NCBI GenBank assembly: GCA_024640405.1 | Contig: JAHEFB010000036.1 | Coordinates: 1-45,367 of the forward strand | Origin: Alphaproteobacteria bacterium | Lineage (GTDB): Bacteria > Pseudomonadota > Alphaproteobacteria > Rhizobiales > Aestuariivirgaceae | Reading direction: 5' to 3' | Length of the DNA stretch: 45,367 nt | Shown: positions 35,635-44,660 of the stretch, one piece after another | Layout: each line of letters starts with the position of its first letter | Position numbering within the stretch: position 1 is the stretch's first letter | Position numbers and translations under genes: made by a program | The notes under the pieces: generated by a model | Seen by the model: only the letters and a program-made list of their open reading frames with translations | Told to the model about the DNA's origin: nothing | Database searches by the model: none

Positions 35635-36051
35635 TCAGGATTCGGACAACTTGCCTTCCAGTTCCAGGTCCCAGTAGGCCGCTTCGATCTTGTGTCCGTC
35701 CAGATCCCGCAAAAAACATCCGTAATAGGGTTCACCATACTCCTCGCGCGGACCGGGTTCTCCATCGTCCGCAGCTCCATGTTCCAGCGCGGTGTCGTAA
35801 AACTCATGCACCTCCTGTTTGGAGTTCGCCTGGAATCCAAAATGGACACCGTTGGCAATCGCGGCCGGTTTTCCGTCAATAGGTGCCTGCACCCAGAATT
35901 CAGGATATTTTTTGCCAAAACATACAGCGTCCTGGTGTTCCATGATTATGGTGGCCCCGATAGTAGAAAGCACCGCAGAGTAAAATGCCTTTGCCTTTGC
36001 AAAATCGTTTGTGCCAAGAGACACGTGCGACATGATTGATGGGTTCTCCAT
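35635..36051 (-). CDS. VOC-superfamily (glyoxalase/bleomycin-resistance-like) protein
   Basis: This 138-residue protein of the vicinal oxygen chelate fold has two beta-alpha-beta-beta-beta units: SHVSLGTNDFAKAKAFYSAV and GVHFGFQANSKQEVHEFYDT, ending YYGCFLRDLDGHKIEAAYWD. Metal ligands are visible as His in SHVSL and VHFGF and Glu in KIEAAYW. ATG 36051 is preferred because AGGAGG sits 8 bases upstream. Reaction unknown; a dioxygenase, lyase or resistance-type binding role are all possible. Confidence 0.9.
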   Translation of the reverse strand: MENPSIMSHVSLGTNDFAKAKAFYSAVLSTIGATIIMEHQDAVCFGKKYPEFWVQAPIDGKPAAIANGVHFGFQANSKQEVHEFYDTALEHGAADDGEPGPREEYGEPYYGCFLRDLDGHKIEAAYWDLELEGKLSES

Positions 36052-36136
36052 GGATTTGTCCTCCTGTTCGACCTCAGAGCGGTAAAGCAACTTTATGGCT
36101 TCAAACTGGCCCGATGTTGCTATAAGTGTCTGCAGC

Positions 36137-36637
36137 ATGACACGTATCGGATTTTATCCTGGTAGTTTTGATCCTGTCACGTTCGGACATCTTGACGTGA
36201 TTGCCCGTGCTGCACGTTTTCTGGACAAGCTGGTCCTGGGTGTCGGGGTTCATCACGGCAAGGCGGCGTTTCTGCAAACGCCGCTTCGACTGGAACTGCT
36301 GCAACAGGCTTGTGAGCCTGTCAGCAATGCAACCGGGTGTGAGATAACAATTGAGACCTTTGACGGTCTTGCCGTCGACGCCGCGCGCGGCGCGGGCGCC
36401 GGCATTATCTTGAGAGGCCTTAGAGATGCCTCGGACTTCGATTACGAAGTGCAGATGGGTCAGATGAATGCCGGACTTGCACCGGAAATAGAGACAGTCT
36501 TTCTGGCGGCCAGTCCGGCGACCCGGATGATCGCGTCATCCCTGGTCAAGCAAATTGCCAAGATGGGCGGAGACATATCTACCTTCGTTCCTGCGACGGT
36601 CAATTCTGCGGTTCTTGAGGCCTTGAAATCCAAATAA
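36137..36637 (+). CDS. coaD: Phosphopantetheine adenylyltransferase
   Basis: This 166-residue enzyme performs the fourth step of coenzyme A synthesis, ATP plus 4'-phosphopantetheine to dephospho-CoA. Start ATG 36137 gives MTRIGFYPGSFDPVTFGHLD with the nucleotidyltransferase TxGH motif. RGLRDASDFDYEVQMGQMN binds substrate, and ATRMIASSLVKQIAKMGGDI is the C-terminal ATP motif. Length is normal. It begins a run with two cyclophilins, queA and tgt; the next start is 20 bases on. Confidence 0.96.
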   Translation: MTRIGFYPGSFDPVTFGHLDVIARAARFLDKLVLGVGVHHGKAAFLQTPLRLELLQQACEPVSNATGCEITIETFDGLAVDAARGAGAGIILRGLRDASDFDYEVQMGQMNAGLAPEIETVFLAASPATRMIASSLVKQIAKMGGDISTFVPATVNSAVLEALKSK

Positions 36638-36657
36638 TTGCAATTCCCTGGAGAGTT

Positions 36658-37179
36658 ATGTTGAGAAAGAAACTCGTTACGGCTGTGGCCGGAATTTGCG
36701 CTCTGGCAGCGTTCACAAATGTACCTGCCCGTGCAGCGGACAAGATTGTCATGGAGCTCAAATGCGGGCCGGTGGTGATCAATCTTCGGCCCGACCTGGC
36801 GCCCAAACATGTTAAACAGGTCAGAACTCTTGCGGCCAAGGGGTTTTACAACGGAATCGTATTTCATCGGGTGATTGACGGCTTCATGGCCCAGACGGGT
36901 GACCCGACCGGTACCGGCACCGGTAGCTCTGATCTGCCGGACATTCCGGCGGAGTTTTCTTCAGAACCATTCAAGCGCGGCACGGTCGGCATGGCACGCT
37001 CAAGCAGTCCGAACAGCGCAAATTCGCAGTTTTTCATCATGTTCGCGCAAGGTGATTTCCTGAATGGCAAATACACCGTTTTTGGAGAAGTCTCTTCCGG
37101 CATGAACTGCATTGATCAGATCAACAAGGGTGAGCCGCCGGCAAACCCGGACAAGATCCTGAAAATGAGCGTGAGATAG
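36658..37179 (+). CDS. Exported cyclophilin-type peptidyl-prolyl isomerase
   Basis: This 173-residue periplasmic PPIase speeds proline isomerisation during protein folding. Signal peptide: MLRKKLVTAVAGICALAAFT, cleaved near ARA-A. The cyclophilin core has FHRVIDGFMAQTGDPTGTGT (catalytic Arg in FHRV), NSANSQFFIMFAQGDFLNGK and YTVFGEV. It is 55 bases upstream of a very similar cytoplasmic paralogue, an ancient tandem pair. Confidence 0.93.
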   Translation: MLRKKLVTAVAGICALAAFTNVPARAADKIVMELKCGPVVINLRPDLAPKHVKQVRTLAAKGFYNGIVFHRVIDGFMAQTGDPTGTGTGSSDLPDIPAEFSSEPFKRGTVGMARSSSPNSANSQFFIMFAQGDFLNGKYTVFGEVSSGMNCIDQINKGEPPANPDKILKMSVR

Positions 37180-37234
37180 CGCGTTACTTCCAACCTCATC
37201 TATCCTGTTAAACGACACTATGAAGGAGAGCCTT

Positions 37235-37708
37235 GTGGCCGATCTAGACCCAGAAAACACACTCATCATGGACTCAACTCAAGGGCGCGTCGTTATCAAA
37301 CTACGCCCCGACCTGGCCCCAGGTCACGTAACCCATATCAAGGAACTTGCCCGCGAAGGATTTTATGACGGGACACCGTTTCATCGCGTGATAGACGGTT
37401 TCATGGCACAAGGTGGCGACCCGACTGGTACCGGCACAGGCGGGTCCAGCAAACCAAATCTCAAGGCTGAGTTTTCCAGCGAGCCACACAGGCGCGGGAC
37501 CGCTTCCATGGCGCGTTCAAGCATGCCGGATTCCGCAAACTCACAGTTTTTCCTGTGCTTTGGAGACTGTTCGTTCCTGGATGGCCAGTACACTGTTTGG
37601 GGTGAAGTTGTAGAAGGCATGGACAATGTCGACAAGTTCAAGCGCGGTGAGCCTGTTCAGGGCCCGGACCGCATTGAAAAGATGCAGGTCATGGCCGACG
37701 CCGGCTGA
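37235..37708 (+). CDS. Cytoplasmic cyclophilin-type peptidyl-prolyl isomerase
   Basis: This 157-residue PPIase has no signal peptide. Its core matches the previous gene: FHRVIDGFMAQGGDPTGTGT, NSANSQFFLCFGDCSFLDGQ and YTVWGEV. GTG 37235 is chosen because AAGGAG lies six bases upstream; an ATG five codons earlier would place that sequence inside the reading frame. It ends 38 bases before queA. Confidence 0.93.
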   Translation: MADLDPENTLIMDSTQGRVVIKLRPDLAPGHVTHIKELAREGFYDGTPFHRVIDGFMAQGGDPTGTGTGGSSKPNLKAEFSSEPHRRGTASMARSSMPDSANSQFFLCFGDCSFLDGQYTVWGEVVEGMDNVDKFKRGEPVQGPDRIEKMQVMADAG

Positions 37709-37746
37709 TATCCGGCCTTTGCGATACATAACTGGCGGCTGCTTGG

Positions 37747-38802
37747 ATGAGAGTAGATCTATTTGACTTCGAGTTGCCGCCGGACTTGATTGCCCTGCGG
37801 CCGGTAAGCCCGCGCGATGCCGCCCGCCAGTTGGTCGTTCATCCGGACGGCCGCTTGTGCGACGACGCAGTGGCCAACCTGACTGCTCACCTGAGACCCG
37901 GTGACGTCCTGGTTTTCAATGACACCCGTGTCATCCCGGCAAGATTAAATGGCAGGCGAAGCGGGCGCGGTGCGAGCGAGCCTGCAATTGAAGTGACCCT
38001 GCATCAAAGAACAGCTGAGGCAAACTGGCTGGCCTTTGCCAAACCGGGCCGCAAGCTTGCCGTCGGCGACACCGTCATTTTTTCAGAGGATCTGGCAGCG
38101 ACAGTGCATTCCAAGAACGATGGTGGGGAAATTGAACTGGCATTTGGCCTGTCAGGTGCCGATCTGGACGAGGCAGTTGCGATGCACGGCGTCATGCCAT
38201 TGCCACCCTACATTGCTTCAAAGCGTCCAACCGATGACCGCGATGCACTGGATTATCAGACCATGTTCGCGGCACGCGACGGTGCGGTCGCAGCTCCAAC
38301 CGCCGCGTTGCATTTCACGCCGGACCTGATGCACCGCATCGCCGATTGCGGCGTAAGTCATGAGGTCGTGACCCTGCATGTGGGTGCCGGAACCTTCCTG
38401 CCGGTAAAAGCCGACGATACTTCGCAACACACCATGCACTCGGAGTGGGGCGAAGTGGACAAGGATGTCGCCCGGCGTTTGAACGCGGCGCGTGCTGCCG
38501 GCGGCCGCATTATCGCCATCGGAACAACTGCGCTGCGTCTGCTGGAGAGTGCTGCCGACGATGAGTGTAATCTTCACCGCTGGTCAGGCACAACGGATAT
38601 CTTCATTACGCCCGGGTACAGATTTCGGGCAGTAGATGGCCTGATGACCAATTTTCATCTGCCGCGATCCACCCTGTTCATGCTGGTCAGCGCGTTTTGT
38701 GGACTGGACACGATGATGGCGGCATACAGGCATGCAATAACACAACGCTACCGTTTCTATTCCTATGGCGACTCAAGCCTGCTATGGCCTGCCTCACAAT
38801 GA
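37747..38802 (+). CDS. queA: S-adenosylmethionine:tRNA ribosyltransferase-isomerase
   Basis: This 351-residue enzyme moves the ribose of SAM onto preQ1 in tRNA to give epoxyqueuosine, late in queuosine synthesis. Typical stretches are [64 protein letters not shown] and [20 protein letters not shown]. Length is normal. The stop overlaps the tgt start by four bases (ATGA), so both are translated together. Confidence 0.96.
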   Translation: MRVDLFDFELPPDLIALRPVSPRDAARQLVVHPDGRLCDDAVANLTAHLRPGDVLVFNDTRVIPARLNGRRSGRGASEPAIEVTLHQRTAEANWLAFAKPGRKLAVGDTVIFSEDLAATVHSKNDGGEIELAFGLSGADLDEAVAMHGVMPLPPYIASKRPTDDRDALDYQTMFAARDGAVAAPTAALHFTPDLMHRIADCGVSHEVVTLHVGAGTFLPVKADDTSQHTMHSEWGEVDKDVARRLNAARAAGGRIIAIGTTALRLLESAADDECNLHRWSGTTDIFITPGYRFRAVDGLMTNFHLPRSTLFMLVSAFCGLDTMMAAYRHAITQRYRFYSYGDSSLLWPASQ

Positions 38803-39929
38803 CAGAAACATTTTCTTTTTCTCTTCACAAGACTGATGGACTGGCGCGCCGGGGCACGGTCCGCACATTGCATGGCGACATTCGAACACCGGCGTTCATG
38901 CCTGTCGGCACTGCCGGCACGGTAAAAGCTCTCTATATGGATCAGGTGCGGGACGCAGGTGCTGATATTATACTCGGTAACGTCTATCATTTGATGTTGC
39001 GGCCCGGCGCCGAGCGCGTGGCCAGGCTGGGCGGCCTGCACAATATGACCGGATGGAAGGGCCCCATCCTGACTGATTCAGGTGGCTTTCAGGTTATGTC
39101 CCTGGCCCAGTTGCGCAAACTCGGCGAAGATGGCGTGACCTTCCAGTCGCATATTGACGGCTCGCAACATTTCCTCAGCCCTGAACGTTCCATGGAAATC
39201 CAGCGCCTGCTTGGTTCAACAATTCACATGCAGCTCGACGAGTGTGTGGCGTTTCCGCATAGTCCGCAGGACGCAGAGCGCGCCATGAAATTGTCCTTGC
39301 GCTGGGCCGAACGGTCCCGCGAGGCTTTTGGTGAGCAGCCGGGCAGGGGGTGTTTCGGCATTGTGCAGGGAGGGACCGACGCAGCACTTCGCGAACAGTC
39401 CGCCAAAGGTCTGATCGAGATTGGATTTCACGGGTACGCCATTGGCGGTCTGGCGGTGGGTGAGGGGCAGGAATTGATGCTGTCGACCATCGAGGCAACT
39501 CAACCTCATTTGCCTCAGGACCGTCCGCGTTATCTGATGGGCGTTGGGACGCCGCTCGATCTTCTGGAAAGTGTTGCCCGCGGCATCGACATGTTTGATT
39601 GCGTTATGCCCACCCGGTCCGGCCGTCACGGCCAGGCATTTACAAGCACCGGCAGGATGAACTTGCGAAATGCCAAATTTGCCGAGGACCTCCGCCCGCT
39701 TGATGAAACGATCGATCATCCGGCATTGCGGGATTATTCACGTGCCTATCTTCACCATTTGGTCCGAGCCGGCGAAATACTGGGTATGATGATCGTATCG
39801 TGGGCCAATATCGCCTATTATCAGCACCTGATGGCCGGGATTCGCGACGCAATTGACGATGATCGATTCGAAACATTCAGACAGTGCACCAGGGCGAAAT
39901 GGAAAACCGGCGATCCACCTGCTAAATAG
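38799..39929 (+). CDS. tgt: Queuine/preQ1 tRNA-guanine transglycosylase
   Basis: This 376-residue TIM-barrel enzyme swaps G34 for preQ1 in GUN tRNAs. Active-site sequences are complete: [12 protein letters not shown] (Asp93), GGLAVGEG and [16 protein letters not shown] (nucleophile Asp267). The zinc site is odd: the usual CxCxxC (E. coli Cys302, 304, 307) reads TIDHPAL here (Ile305, His307, Leu310), so all three cysteines are gone while the later His (YLHHL) remains. The zinc was probably lost and the fold rewired. Start ATG 38799 overlaps queA. Confidence 0.95.
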   Translation: MTETFSFSLHKTDGLARRGTVRTLHGDIRTPAFMPVGTAGTVKALYMDQVRDAGADIILGNVYHLMLRPGAERVARLGGLHNMTGWKGPILTDSGGFQVMSLAQLRKLGEDGVTFQSHIDGSQHFLSPERSMEIQRLLGSTIHMQLDECVAFPHSPQDAERAMKLSLRWAERSREAFGEQPGRGCFGIVQGGTDAALREQSAKGLIEIGFHGYAIGGLAVGEGQELMLSTIEATQPHLPQDRPRYLMGVGTPLDLLESVARGIDMFDCVMPTRSGRHGQAFTSTGRMNLRNAKFAEDLRPLDETIDHPALRDYSRAYLHHLVRAGEILGMMIVSWANIAYYQHLMAGIRDAIDDDRFETFRQCTRAKWKTGDPPAK

Positions 39930-40002
39930 GAGGTATTGTTGACGCTTGTGCCATGGGCATGCGACATAAACCAATTCTCATTATTTGCAGGAGTTCTGAC
40001 AC

Positions 40003-40998
40003 ATGAAGATGACCGGCGAAGAAGTCATTGCGGCCCCCCGTCAAGCAGTGTGGGACGCACTCAATGACCCGGAAGTCCTGAAACAGAGTATTACCGGGTG
40101 TGAAGAAGTCAAAAAGAAGTCGGACACCGAGTTTGAGGCAAAGGTCACGGCGAAAGTCGGACCAGTCAAGGCATCATTTGTCGGCGATGTAAAGCTGTCC
40201 AAACTCAACCCGCCACGCAGTTACGTAATCTCAGGCGAAGGCAAGGGCGGTGTCGCCGGGTTTGCAAAGGGTGGTGCGACGATAAGGTTGAGTGACACCG
40301 GCGACGCGGCCACCAAATTGTCATATGATGTAGAGGCTCAGGTAGGTGGAAAACTGGCGCAAATCGGCTCCCGCCTGATAGATTCTACTGCTAAAAAAAT
40401 GGCGGCGGATTTTTTCAAAAAATTCAACAAGATTGTAAGCCAAAACGCGGAAAGCACTGTAATGACAGAAAAAACACCGGCAAAGAAGACTAGTGCAAAG
40501 AAGCCTGCAGCAAAAGCTGCGAAGACTGCGGCAAAATCAACAGCTGCGAAATCAACCGCCAAAGCTGCTGCGAAGCCGGCAGCAAAAGCCGCCAAAGCCA
40601 CCGCAAAGGCCGCAACAAAAAGCAAACCGGCGGTAAAGGCCAAGCCGGCGGCCAAGGCTTCATCGAAAACGGCTGCCAAAACCAGTGCGGCAAAAACCAG
40701 GACAGCCGCAAAACCGGTTGCCGGTGCGCGAAAGTCAGCTGCTTCCGCAGCCGGCGTGGTCGAAACCGCTGCCGCGAAGGTTGCATCAGATAGTGCAAAT
40801 ATCGCCAAAACCGCAACCAGCGAGGCAGCGTCTGCGGTAAATTCTGCTGCGTCTGAGGCCAATCGGCAGGCAGACGAGGTTAAGAGCAGTGCTAGCGACA
40901 ATATTCCGCCCCAGGTAAAATCAATGTCCCGCATGTGGACCTGGGTTATGTTGGCTGCCGCAGCCGGTCTTGTGCTGCTCTGGGCCACCGGCAAGTGA
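40003..40998 (+). CDS. CoxG/SRPBCC-domain protein fused to a histone-H1-like tail and membrane anchor
   Basis: The 331-residue protein has three parts. Residues 1-147 are a CoxG-type SRPBCC domain (VIAAPRQAVWDALNDPEVLK, ISGEGKGGVAGFAKGGATI, LSYDVEAQVGGKLAQIGSRL), as in carbon monoxide dehydrogenase subunit G and related lipid- or membrane-binding proteins. Residues 155-250 are made of Ala/Lys-rich repeats (AAKxA) like bacterial histone H1 tails, followed by an Ala/Ser segment (250-290). The end, from 311 (MWTWVMLAAAAGLVLLWATG), is a membrane helix. Met154 starts a new H1-like stretch and might also be an internal start. No cox genes are nearby. Start ATG 40003 follows an AGGAG. Confidence 0.8.
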   Translation: MKMTGEEVIAAPRQAVWDALNDPEVLKQSITGCEEVKKKSDTEFEAKVTAKVGPVKASFVGDVKLSKLNPPRSYVISGEGKGGVAGFAKGGATIRLSDTGDAATKLSYDVEAQVGGKLAQIGSRLIDSTAKKMAADFFKKFNKIVSQNAESTVMTEKTPAKKTSAKKPAAKAAKTAAKSTAAKSTAKAAAKPAAKAAKATAKAATKSKPAVKAKPAAKASSKTAAKTSAAKTRTAAKPVAGARKSAASAAGVVETAAAKVASDSANIAKTATSEAASAVNSAASEANRQADEVKSSASDNIPPQVKSMSRMWTWVMLAAAAGLVLLWATGK

Positions 40999-41034
40999 CC
41001 TGCGAACAGCCCACAACAGAATTATTACCGGATA

Positions 41035-41042
41035 TTAACCAT
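41035..41042 (+). promoter_or_regulatory. TTAACCAT motif upstream of the type I exporter
   Basis: The same 8-mer as in the tolC promoter (10496-10503) lies 88 bases before the ABC exporter start. It is a known form of the CtrA half-site, but no second TTAA stands at the right spacing, so this is only a hint. Confidence 0.25.
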
Positions 41043-41130
41043 GATTTCGTTGTATTGTTAAACCGGCTAACGGCGACCCCAGTGGACGCACATCGTCGGA
41101 CGGAAAGATCAGGGGTGGATACTTAACAGC

Positions 41131-42987
41131 ATGACCAACGGCGGCAACAGCGATGCACAGAATATTTACTCTGCGCTGAAGAGTGGGCGGGCGGCGCTGG
41201 TGTCCACCGGCCTGTTCAGTTTCATCATCAATCTGTTGATGCTCACCGGCCCGCTATTCATGCTTCAGGTATATGACCGGGTATTGAACAGCGGCAGTAT
41301 TTCGACCCTCACGGCGCTGGTCCTGCTCGCCGCCACACTTTACATCCTGTACGGATTTCTGGAATTCATTCGCAGCCGCGTCATGGTGCAGATCGGGCGT
41401 CAACTCGACGAGGGTTTGCGTGCTCGTGCTTTCGACATGATGAGTTTCCACGCCACAAAGGGAAATCCGCAGGTCAGAAACTCGCCCATCTCCGATTTGC
41501 TGACGGTCCGGCAATTCGTTTCGAGCCCGGGACCGTTTGCATTTTTTGATATGCCATGGGCACCGGTCTATCTGTTTGTAATCTATCTCATGCATCCCTG
41601 GCTGGGTATGGCCGCAGCCGTAGCCATCGTCATTCTGGCGGCACTGGCGGTAGTCAACAACATGCTTATGAAGGAACCTTCTGCCGAAGCGCAAAAGGCC
41701 ATCGCTCAGGCGCAAGTGATGTCGGACGAAAGTTTGCGCAATGCCGAAATTTCCAGCGTGCTCGGCATGACGGACGTGTTGCGCAAGCGCTGGGAGAGCG
41801 TGCAGGCAACAGCCCTTGATGCCCAGACATCCGCTTCCAATCGGGGTGGTTTGATTTCCTCGATGTCGAGGACACTGCGTTTGATGTTCCAGTCGGGGAT
41901 TCTTGGACTTGGTGCGCTTCTGGCCGTACAGCAGGAAATTTCGCCGGGTACGATGATTGCTGCCTCCATCATCATGGCACGTGCACTCGCGCCCGTTGAG
42001 CAGGCAGTCGCTCACTGGCAGCCTTATCTCGGATTCCGTAGAGCCTGGGCGCGGTTGTCTGAACTTATGAAGCAAACGCCTTCGCCGGCCGAACCGATGC
42101 CGTTGCCGGAACCGAAAGGCCAGCTTGAGGTTGAAAACCTCAACGCCTTCGTGCCCAACGGCGACAAACCGATTGTGCACAATGTCTCCTTTCGCATTGA
42201 AGCCGGTACTGGGCTTGGGGTGATAGGCCCGACCGGCGCCGGCAAATCCACGCTTGCCCGCGCTATTGTCGGTGCCTGGCCAAGGATGCGCGGCAAGGTT
42301 CGTCTTGATGGCGCGGAGATACGCCAATGGGATGCCGTGAGCCTTGGAAAGCATCTGGGTTACCTTCCACAGGATGTCGAGTTGTTCGAGGGCACGGTGG
42401 CGGAAAACATCTCGCGCTTCGAGCCGGAAGCCGATCCGCAAAAAATCGTGGCGGCAGCGCGTCAGGCAGCCGTTCACGACATGGTGCTCAAACTGCCGGA
42501 CGGGTACAACACGCGGGTCGGCGCTGGCGGACATCGGTTGTCTGCCGGGCAATTGCAGCGCATCGGTCTCGCGCGCGCCATGTATGGCGATCCGGCACTG
42601 TTGATCATGGATGAGCCGAATGCCAACCTTGATGCCGAGGGCGAGGCCGCACTTGTGCAGGCTGTCCTGAACGCGCGACGCCGGGGCGCGACGGTTATCG
42701 TCGTGGCCCATCGCCCAAGCGCATTGGCCGCTATCGACACGTTGTTGATGATGAAGGACGGACAGCAGGTTGCATTCGGTCCTAAGGACGAAGTGTTGGC
42801 CAAGGTTCTGCAGCATAACCGGCCAAGGGCTGACACCGGTCCGCGCCCGGTTGGGGTTCCCGCGCGTGCCGGTACGGCACCGGCTGCTCCAGCGCCGAGA
42901 AGGCGGACGGCTGAACCTGACCGTGCCAAGGGCCTGCAGTCGAGCAGTTCACTCACTATCGTTTCAGATACGGACAAGCAGTCATGA
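41131..42987 (+). CDS. Type I secretion ABC transporter (PrtD-like permease/ATPase)
   Basis: This 618-residue inner-membrane exporter has about five to six transmembrane helices (residues 20-300), then a nucleotide-binding domain with Walker A GPTGAGKSTLARAIV (from 366), Q-loop YLPQDVELFEGT, signature LSAGQLQRIGLARAM (Ala replaces the first Gly of LSGGQ), Walker B LLIMDEPNANLD and switch VVAHRPSA. The lack of an N-terminal peptidase-like domain and the PrtD-like FMLQVYDRVLNSGSISTL place it with RTX and protease exporters. About 60 Pro/Arg/Ser-rich residues trail the C-terminus. The stop overlaps the adaptor start (ATGA). No substrate gene is beside it. Confidence 0.92.
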   Translation: MTNGGNSDAQNIYSALKSGRAALVSTGLFSFIINLLMLTGPLFMLQVYDRVLNSGSISTLTALVLLAATLYILYGFLEFIRSRVMVQIGRQLDEGLRARAFDMMSFHATKGNPQVRNSPISDLLTVRQFVSSPGPFAFFDMPWAPVYLFVIYLMHPWLGMAAAVAIVILAALAVVNNMLMKEPSAEAQKAIAQAQVMSDESLRNAEISSVLGMTDVLRKRWESVQATALDAQTSASNRGGLISSMSRTLRLMFQSGILGLGALLAVQQEISPGTMIAASIIMARALAPVEQAVAHWQPYLGFRRAWARLSELMKQTPSPAEPMPLPEPKGQLEVENLNAFVPNGDKPIVHNVSFRIEAGTGLGVIGPTGAGKSTLARAIVGAWPRMRGKVRLDGAEIRQWDAVSLGKHLGYLPQDVELFEGTVAENISRFEPEADPQKIVAAARQAAVHDMVLKLPDGYNTRVGAGGHRLSAGQLQRIGLARAMYGDPALLIMDEPNANLDAEGEAALVQAVLNARRRGATVIVVAHRPSALAAIDTLLMMKDGQQVAFGPKDEVLAKVLQHNRPRADTGPRPVGVPARAGTAPAAPAPRRRTAEPDRAKGLQSSSSLTIVSDTDKQS

Positions 42988-44282
42988 GCGACCGGACACG
43001 CAAATCAATGCGACGCTATCAGCTGGCGGGGTTTGCCGGCATGTTCGTCATTATGGGCAGCGTTGTAGGCTGGGCCGCGCTGACCGAGATCAAGGGTGCC
43101 GTCATTGCACCGGGTACCATGGTGGTGGATGGCAATACCAAGCGGGTGCAGCATCGTGATGGCGGAATAGTGGCACAAATCAATGTTCGCGATGGCGACA
43201 TGGTAAAAGCCGGCCAACTGCTTGTCCAACTGGACCCGACCGAGAGCCGGGCGGAACTGGGGATCATCGATACAATTCGCATCGAATGGGTTGCCAAGGC
43301 GGCGCGATTGCGGGCGCAACGCGATGGTGCGGACAAGCTGTTGTTTGATGACGAGCTCGAGGCGCGCCGCGACGATCCGGTGATCGCCAGACTGTTGAGC
43401 GGCCAGCAGAGGTTGTTTGTATCACAAACAGCTTCGTTGAAAGGCCGGATCAGGCAGCTTCGGGAAAGGATTTCCCAGTTCAAGGAAGAGATTTCCGGCG
43501 TTGAAGCACAACTGGGTGCCAAGGAAAACCAGAAAAGCCTGATCGAAAAGGAACTGCAGGCAATGAACTCATTGCTTGACCAGGGACTGGTGCAGGCGAC
43601 GCGTGTCTTGGGACTGCGGCGCGAACAGGAGCGCCTGGCCGGTGAAACCGGGCAGCACACGGCAGAGATCGCGCGCGCGCGCGGACAGATCGGTGAGGTG
43701 GAAATCCAGATACTTCAGCTGCAGGATGACGCGCTGACAACCACATTGACCGAACTGCGCGAAGCCGAGGCAAAGATTGCCGAGTTCGATGAACGCCGTA
43801 TCGCGGTTTCCGCCAAACTCAAGCGGATAGACATCCGTTCGCCCCGCAACGGGTTTGTCCACCAACTGGCCGTGCATACCATCGGCGGGGTGATAGGCCC
43901 CGGAGATGCTGTCATGATGATTGTGCCGGAGGAAGATCCGCTGATTGTAGAGGCCAATGTTCGGCCGCAGGATATTGATCAGGTGTTTCTGGGGCAGGAG
44001 GCCATCATGCGTTTTCCAAATGCGGTCTCCACGGTCACACCGCAGATCAAGGGTCAGGTCAGTCTGATCAGTGCGGACCTCAAGCAACCGGAGCCAAGCC
44101 AGCCGCCGTTTTACACGGTTCGGTTGAAACTGGATGACGAGGAAAAGGCCAAACTTCACGGTTTGGAACTGAAGGCCGGCATGCCGGCGGAAGCTTATAT
44201 GCAAACCAATGGCCGCAGCCCCTTGAGTTATTTGTTGAAACCGTTTAGGGACCAACTCAATCACGCGTTCCGCGAACGCTGA
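42984..44282 (+). CDS. HlyD-family type I secretion periplasmic adaptor
   Basis: This 432-residue membrane fusion protein joins the ABC exporter to a TolC channel. An N-terminal membrane helix (about residues 13-32, GFAGMFVIMGSVVGWAALTE) is followed by a biotinyl/lipoyl half (VIAPGTMVVDGNTKRVQHRD, GGIVAQINVRDGDMVKAGQL) and long coiled coils (residues 75-290). The barrel and lipoyl return is KRIDIRSPRNGFVHQLAVHT, and the C-terminal part ends PLSYLLKPFRDQLNHAFRER, as in PrtE/HlyD. Translation is coupled to the exporter. A TTCAGG/CCTGAA hairpin (44283-44300) after the stop lacks a T run. Confidence 0.92.
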   Translation: MSDRTRKSMRRYQLAGFAGMFVIMGSVVGWAALTEIKGAVIAPGTMVVDGNTKRVQHRDGGIVAQINVRDGDMVKAGQLLVQLDPTESRAELGIIDTIRIEWVAKAARLRAQRDGADKLLFDDELEARRDDPVIARLLSGQQRLFVSQTASLKGRIRQLRERISQFKEEISGVEAQLGAKENQKSLIEKELQAMNSLLDQGLVQATRVLGLRREQERLAGETGQHTAEIARARGQIGEVEIQILQLQDDALTTTLTELREAEAKIAEFDERRIAVSAKLKRIDIRSPRNGFVHQLAVHTIGGVIGPGDAVMMIVPEEDPLIVEANVRPQDIDQVFLGQEAIMRFPNAVSTVTPQIKGQVSLISADLKQPEPSQPPFYTVRLKLDDEEKAKLHGLELKAGMPAEAYMQTNGRSPLSYLLKPFRDQLNHAFRER

Positions 44283-44370
44283 TTCAGGTTTTCGCCTGAA
44301 ACCTGCCTCCGCCAGGAGGTGTATGTCCGCCGGTATTCAAACGTTTTGAACGTCTCTTACCGGCATTTGG

Positions 44371-44446
44371 GAGCCCGTAGCTCAGTTGGTAGAGCAACTG
44401 ACTTTTAATCAGTAGGTCCACGGTTCGAACCCGTGCGGGCTCACCA
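44371..44446 (+). tRNA. tRNA-Lys (UUU anticodon)
   Basis: The 76-base cloverleaf has an encoded CCA: acceptor GAGCCCG/CGGGCUC, D arm AGCUCAGUUGGUAGAGC, anticodon loop ACUUUUAAU (UUU, Lys), and T arm CACGGUUCGAACCCGUG. All stems pair. Confidence 0.97.
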
Positions 44447-44660
44447 AATATTTCAAAGGGTTAGCGGTCGTGCGTGTTTTCCAAACTGATGCTAGTAAGC
44501 ATATAGTAAGCGCGCCGACGTGCTTTCGATTGCCTAACGACCTGTGCAGTTCTGCAATATGATGAATTGCACATCCGGCGGCTTGCATCTGAGCGATGGT
44601 CATCATATCAAGACGGCACATACTCCTACGATTTCCGTTTTGTAGAAATAAGTGACGCTC
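44447..44660. other. Gene-poor stretch between tRNA-Lys and the IS630-family element
   Basis: No complete gene is visible. On the minus strand an open frame runs through here with a short helix-turn-helix-like piece (MMTIAQMQAAGCAIHHIAEL) but continues into the tRNA antisense, so it is not a natural gene as it stands. It could be a remnant of a mobile-element gene, judged only from its place between a tRNA and an IS. No repeat of the tRNA 3' end was found downstream within the window. Confidence 0.4.

Noticed and set aside
40003..40998. Carbon monoxide dehydrogenase accessory gene (coxG proper)
   Set aside because: No coxMSL or other cox genes nearby, and the long H1-like tail is not part of the standard subunit.
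41254..42816. 520-codon open frame antisense to the type I exporter gene
   Set aside because: It mirrors a well-supported ABC exporter with all motifs; its product is His/Arg/Gln-rich with no recognisable domain, as expected of an antisense shadow in GC-rich DNA.
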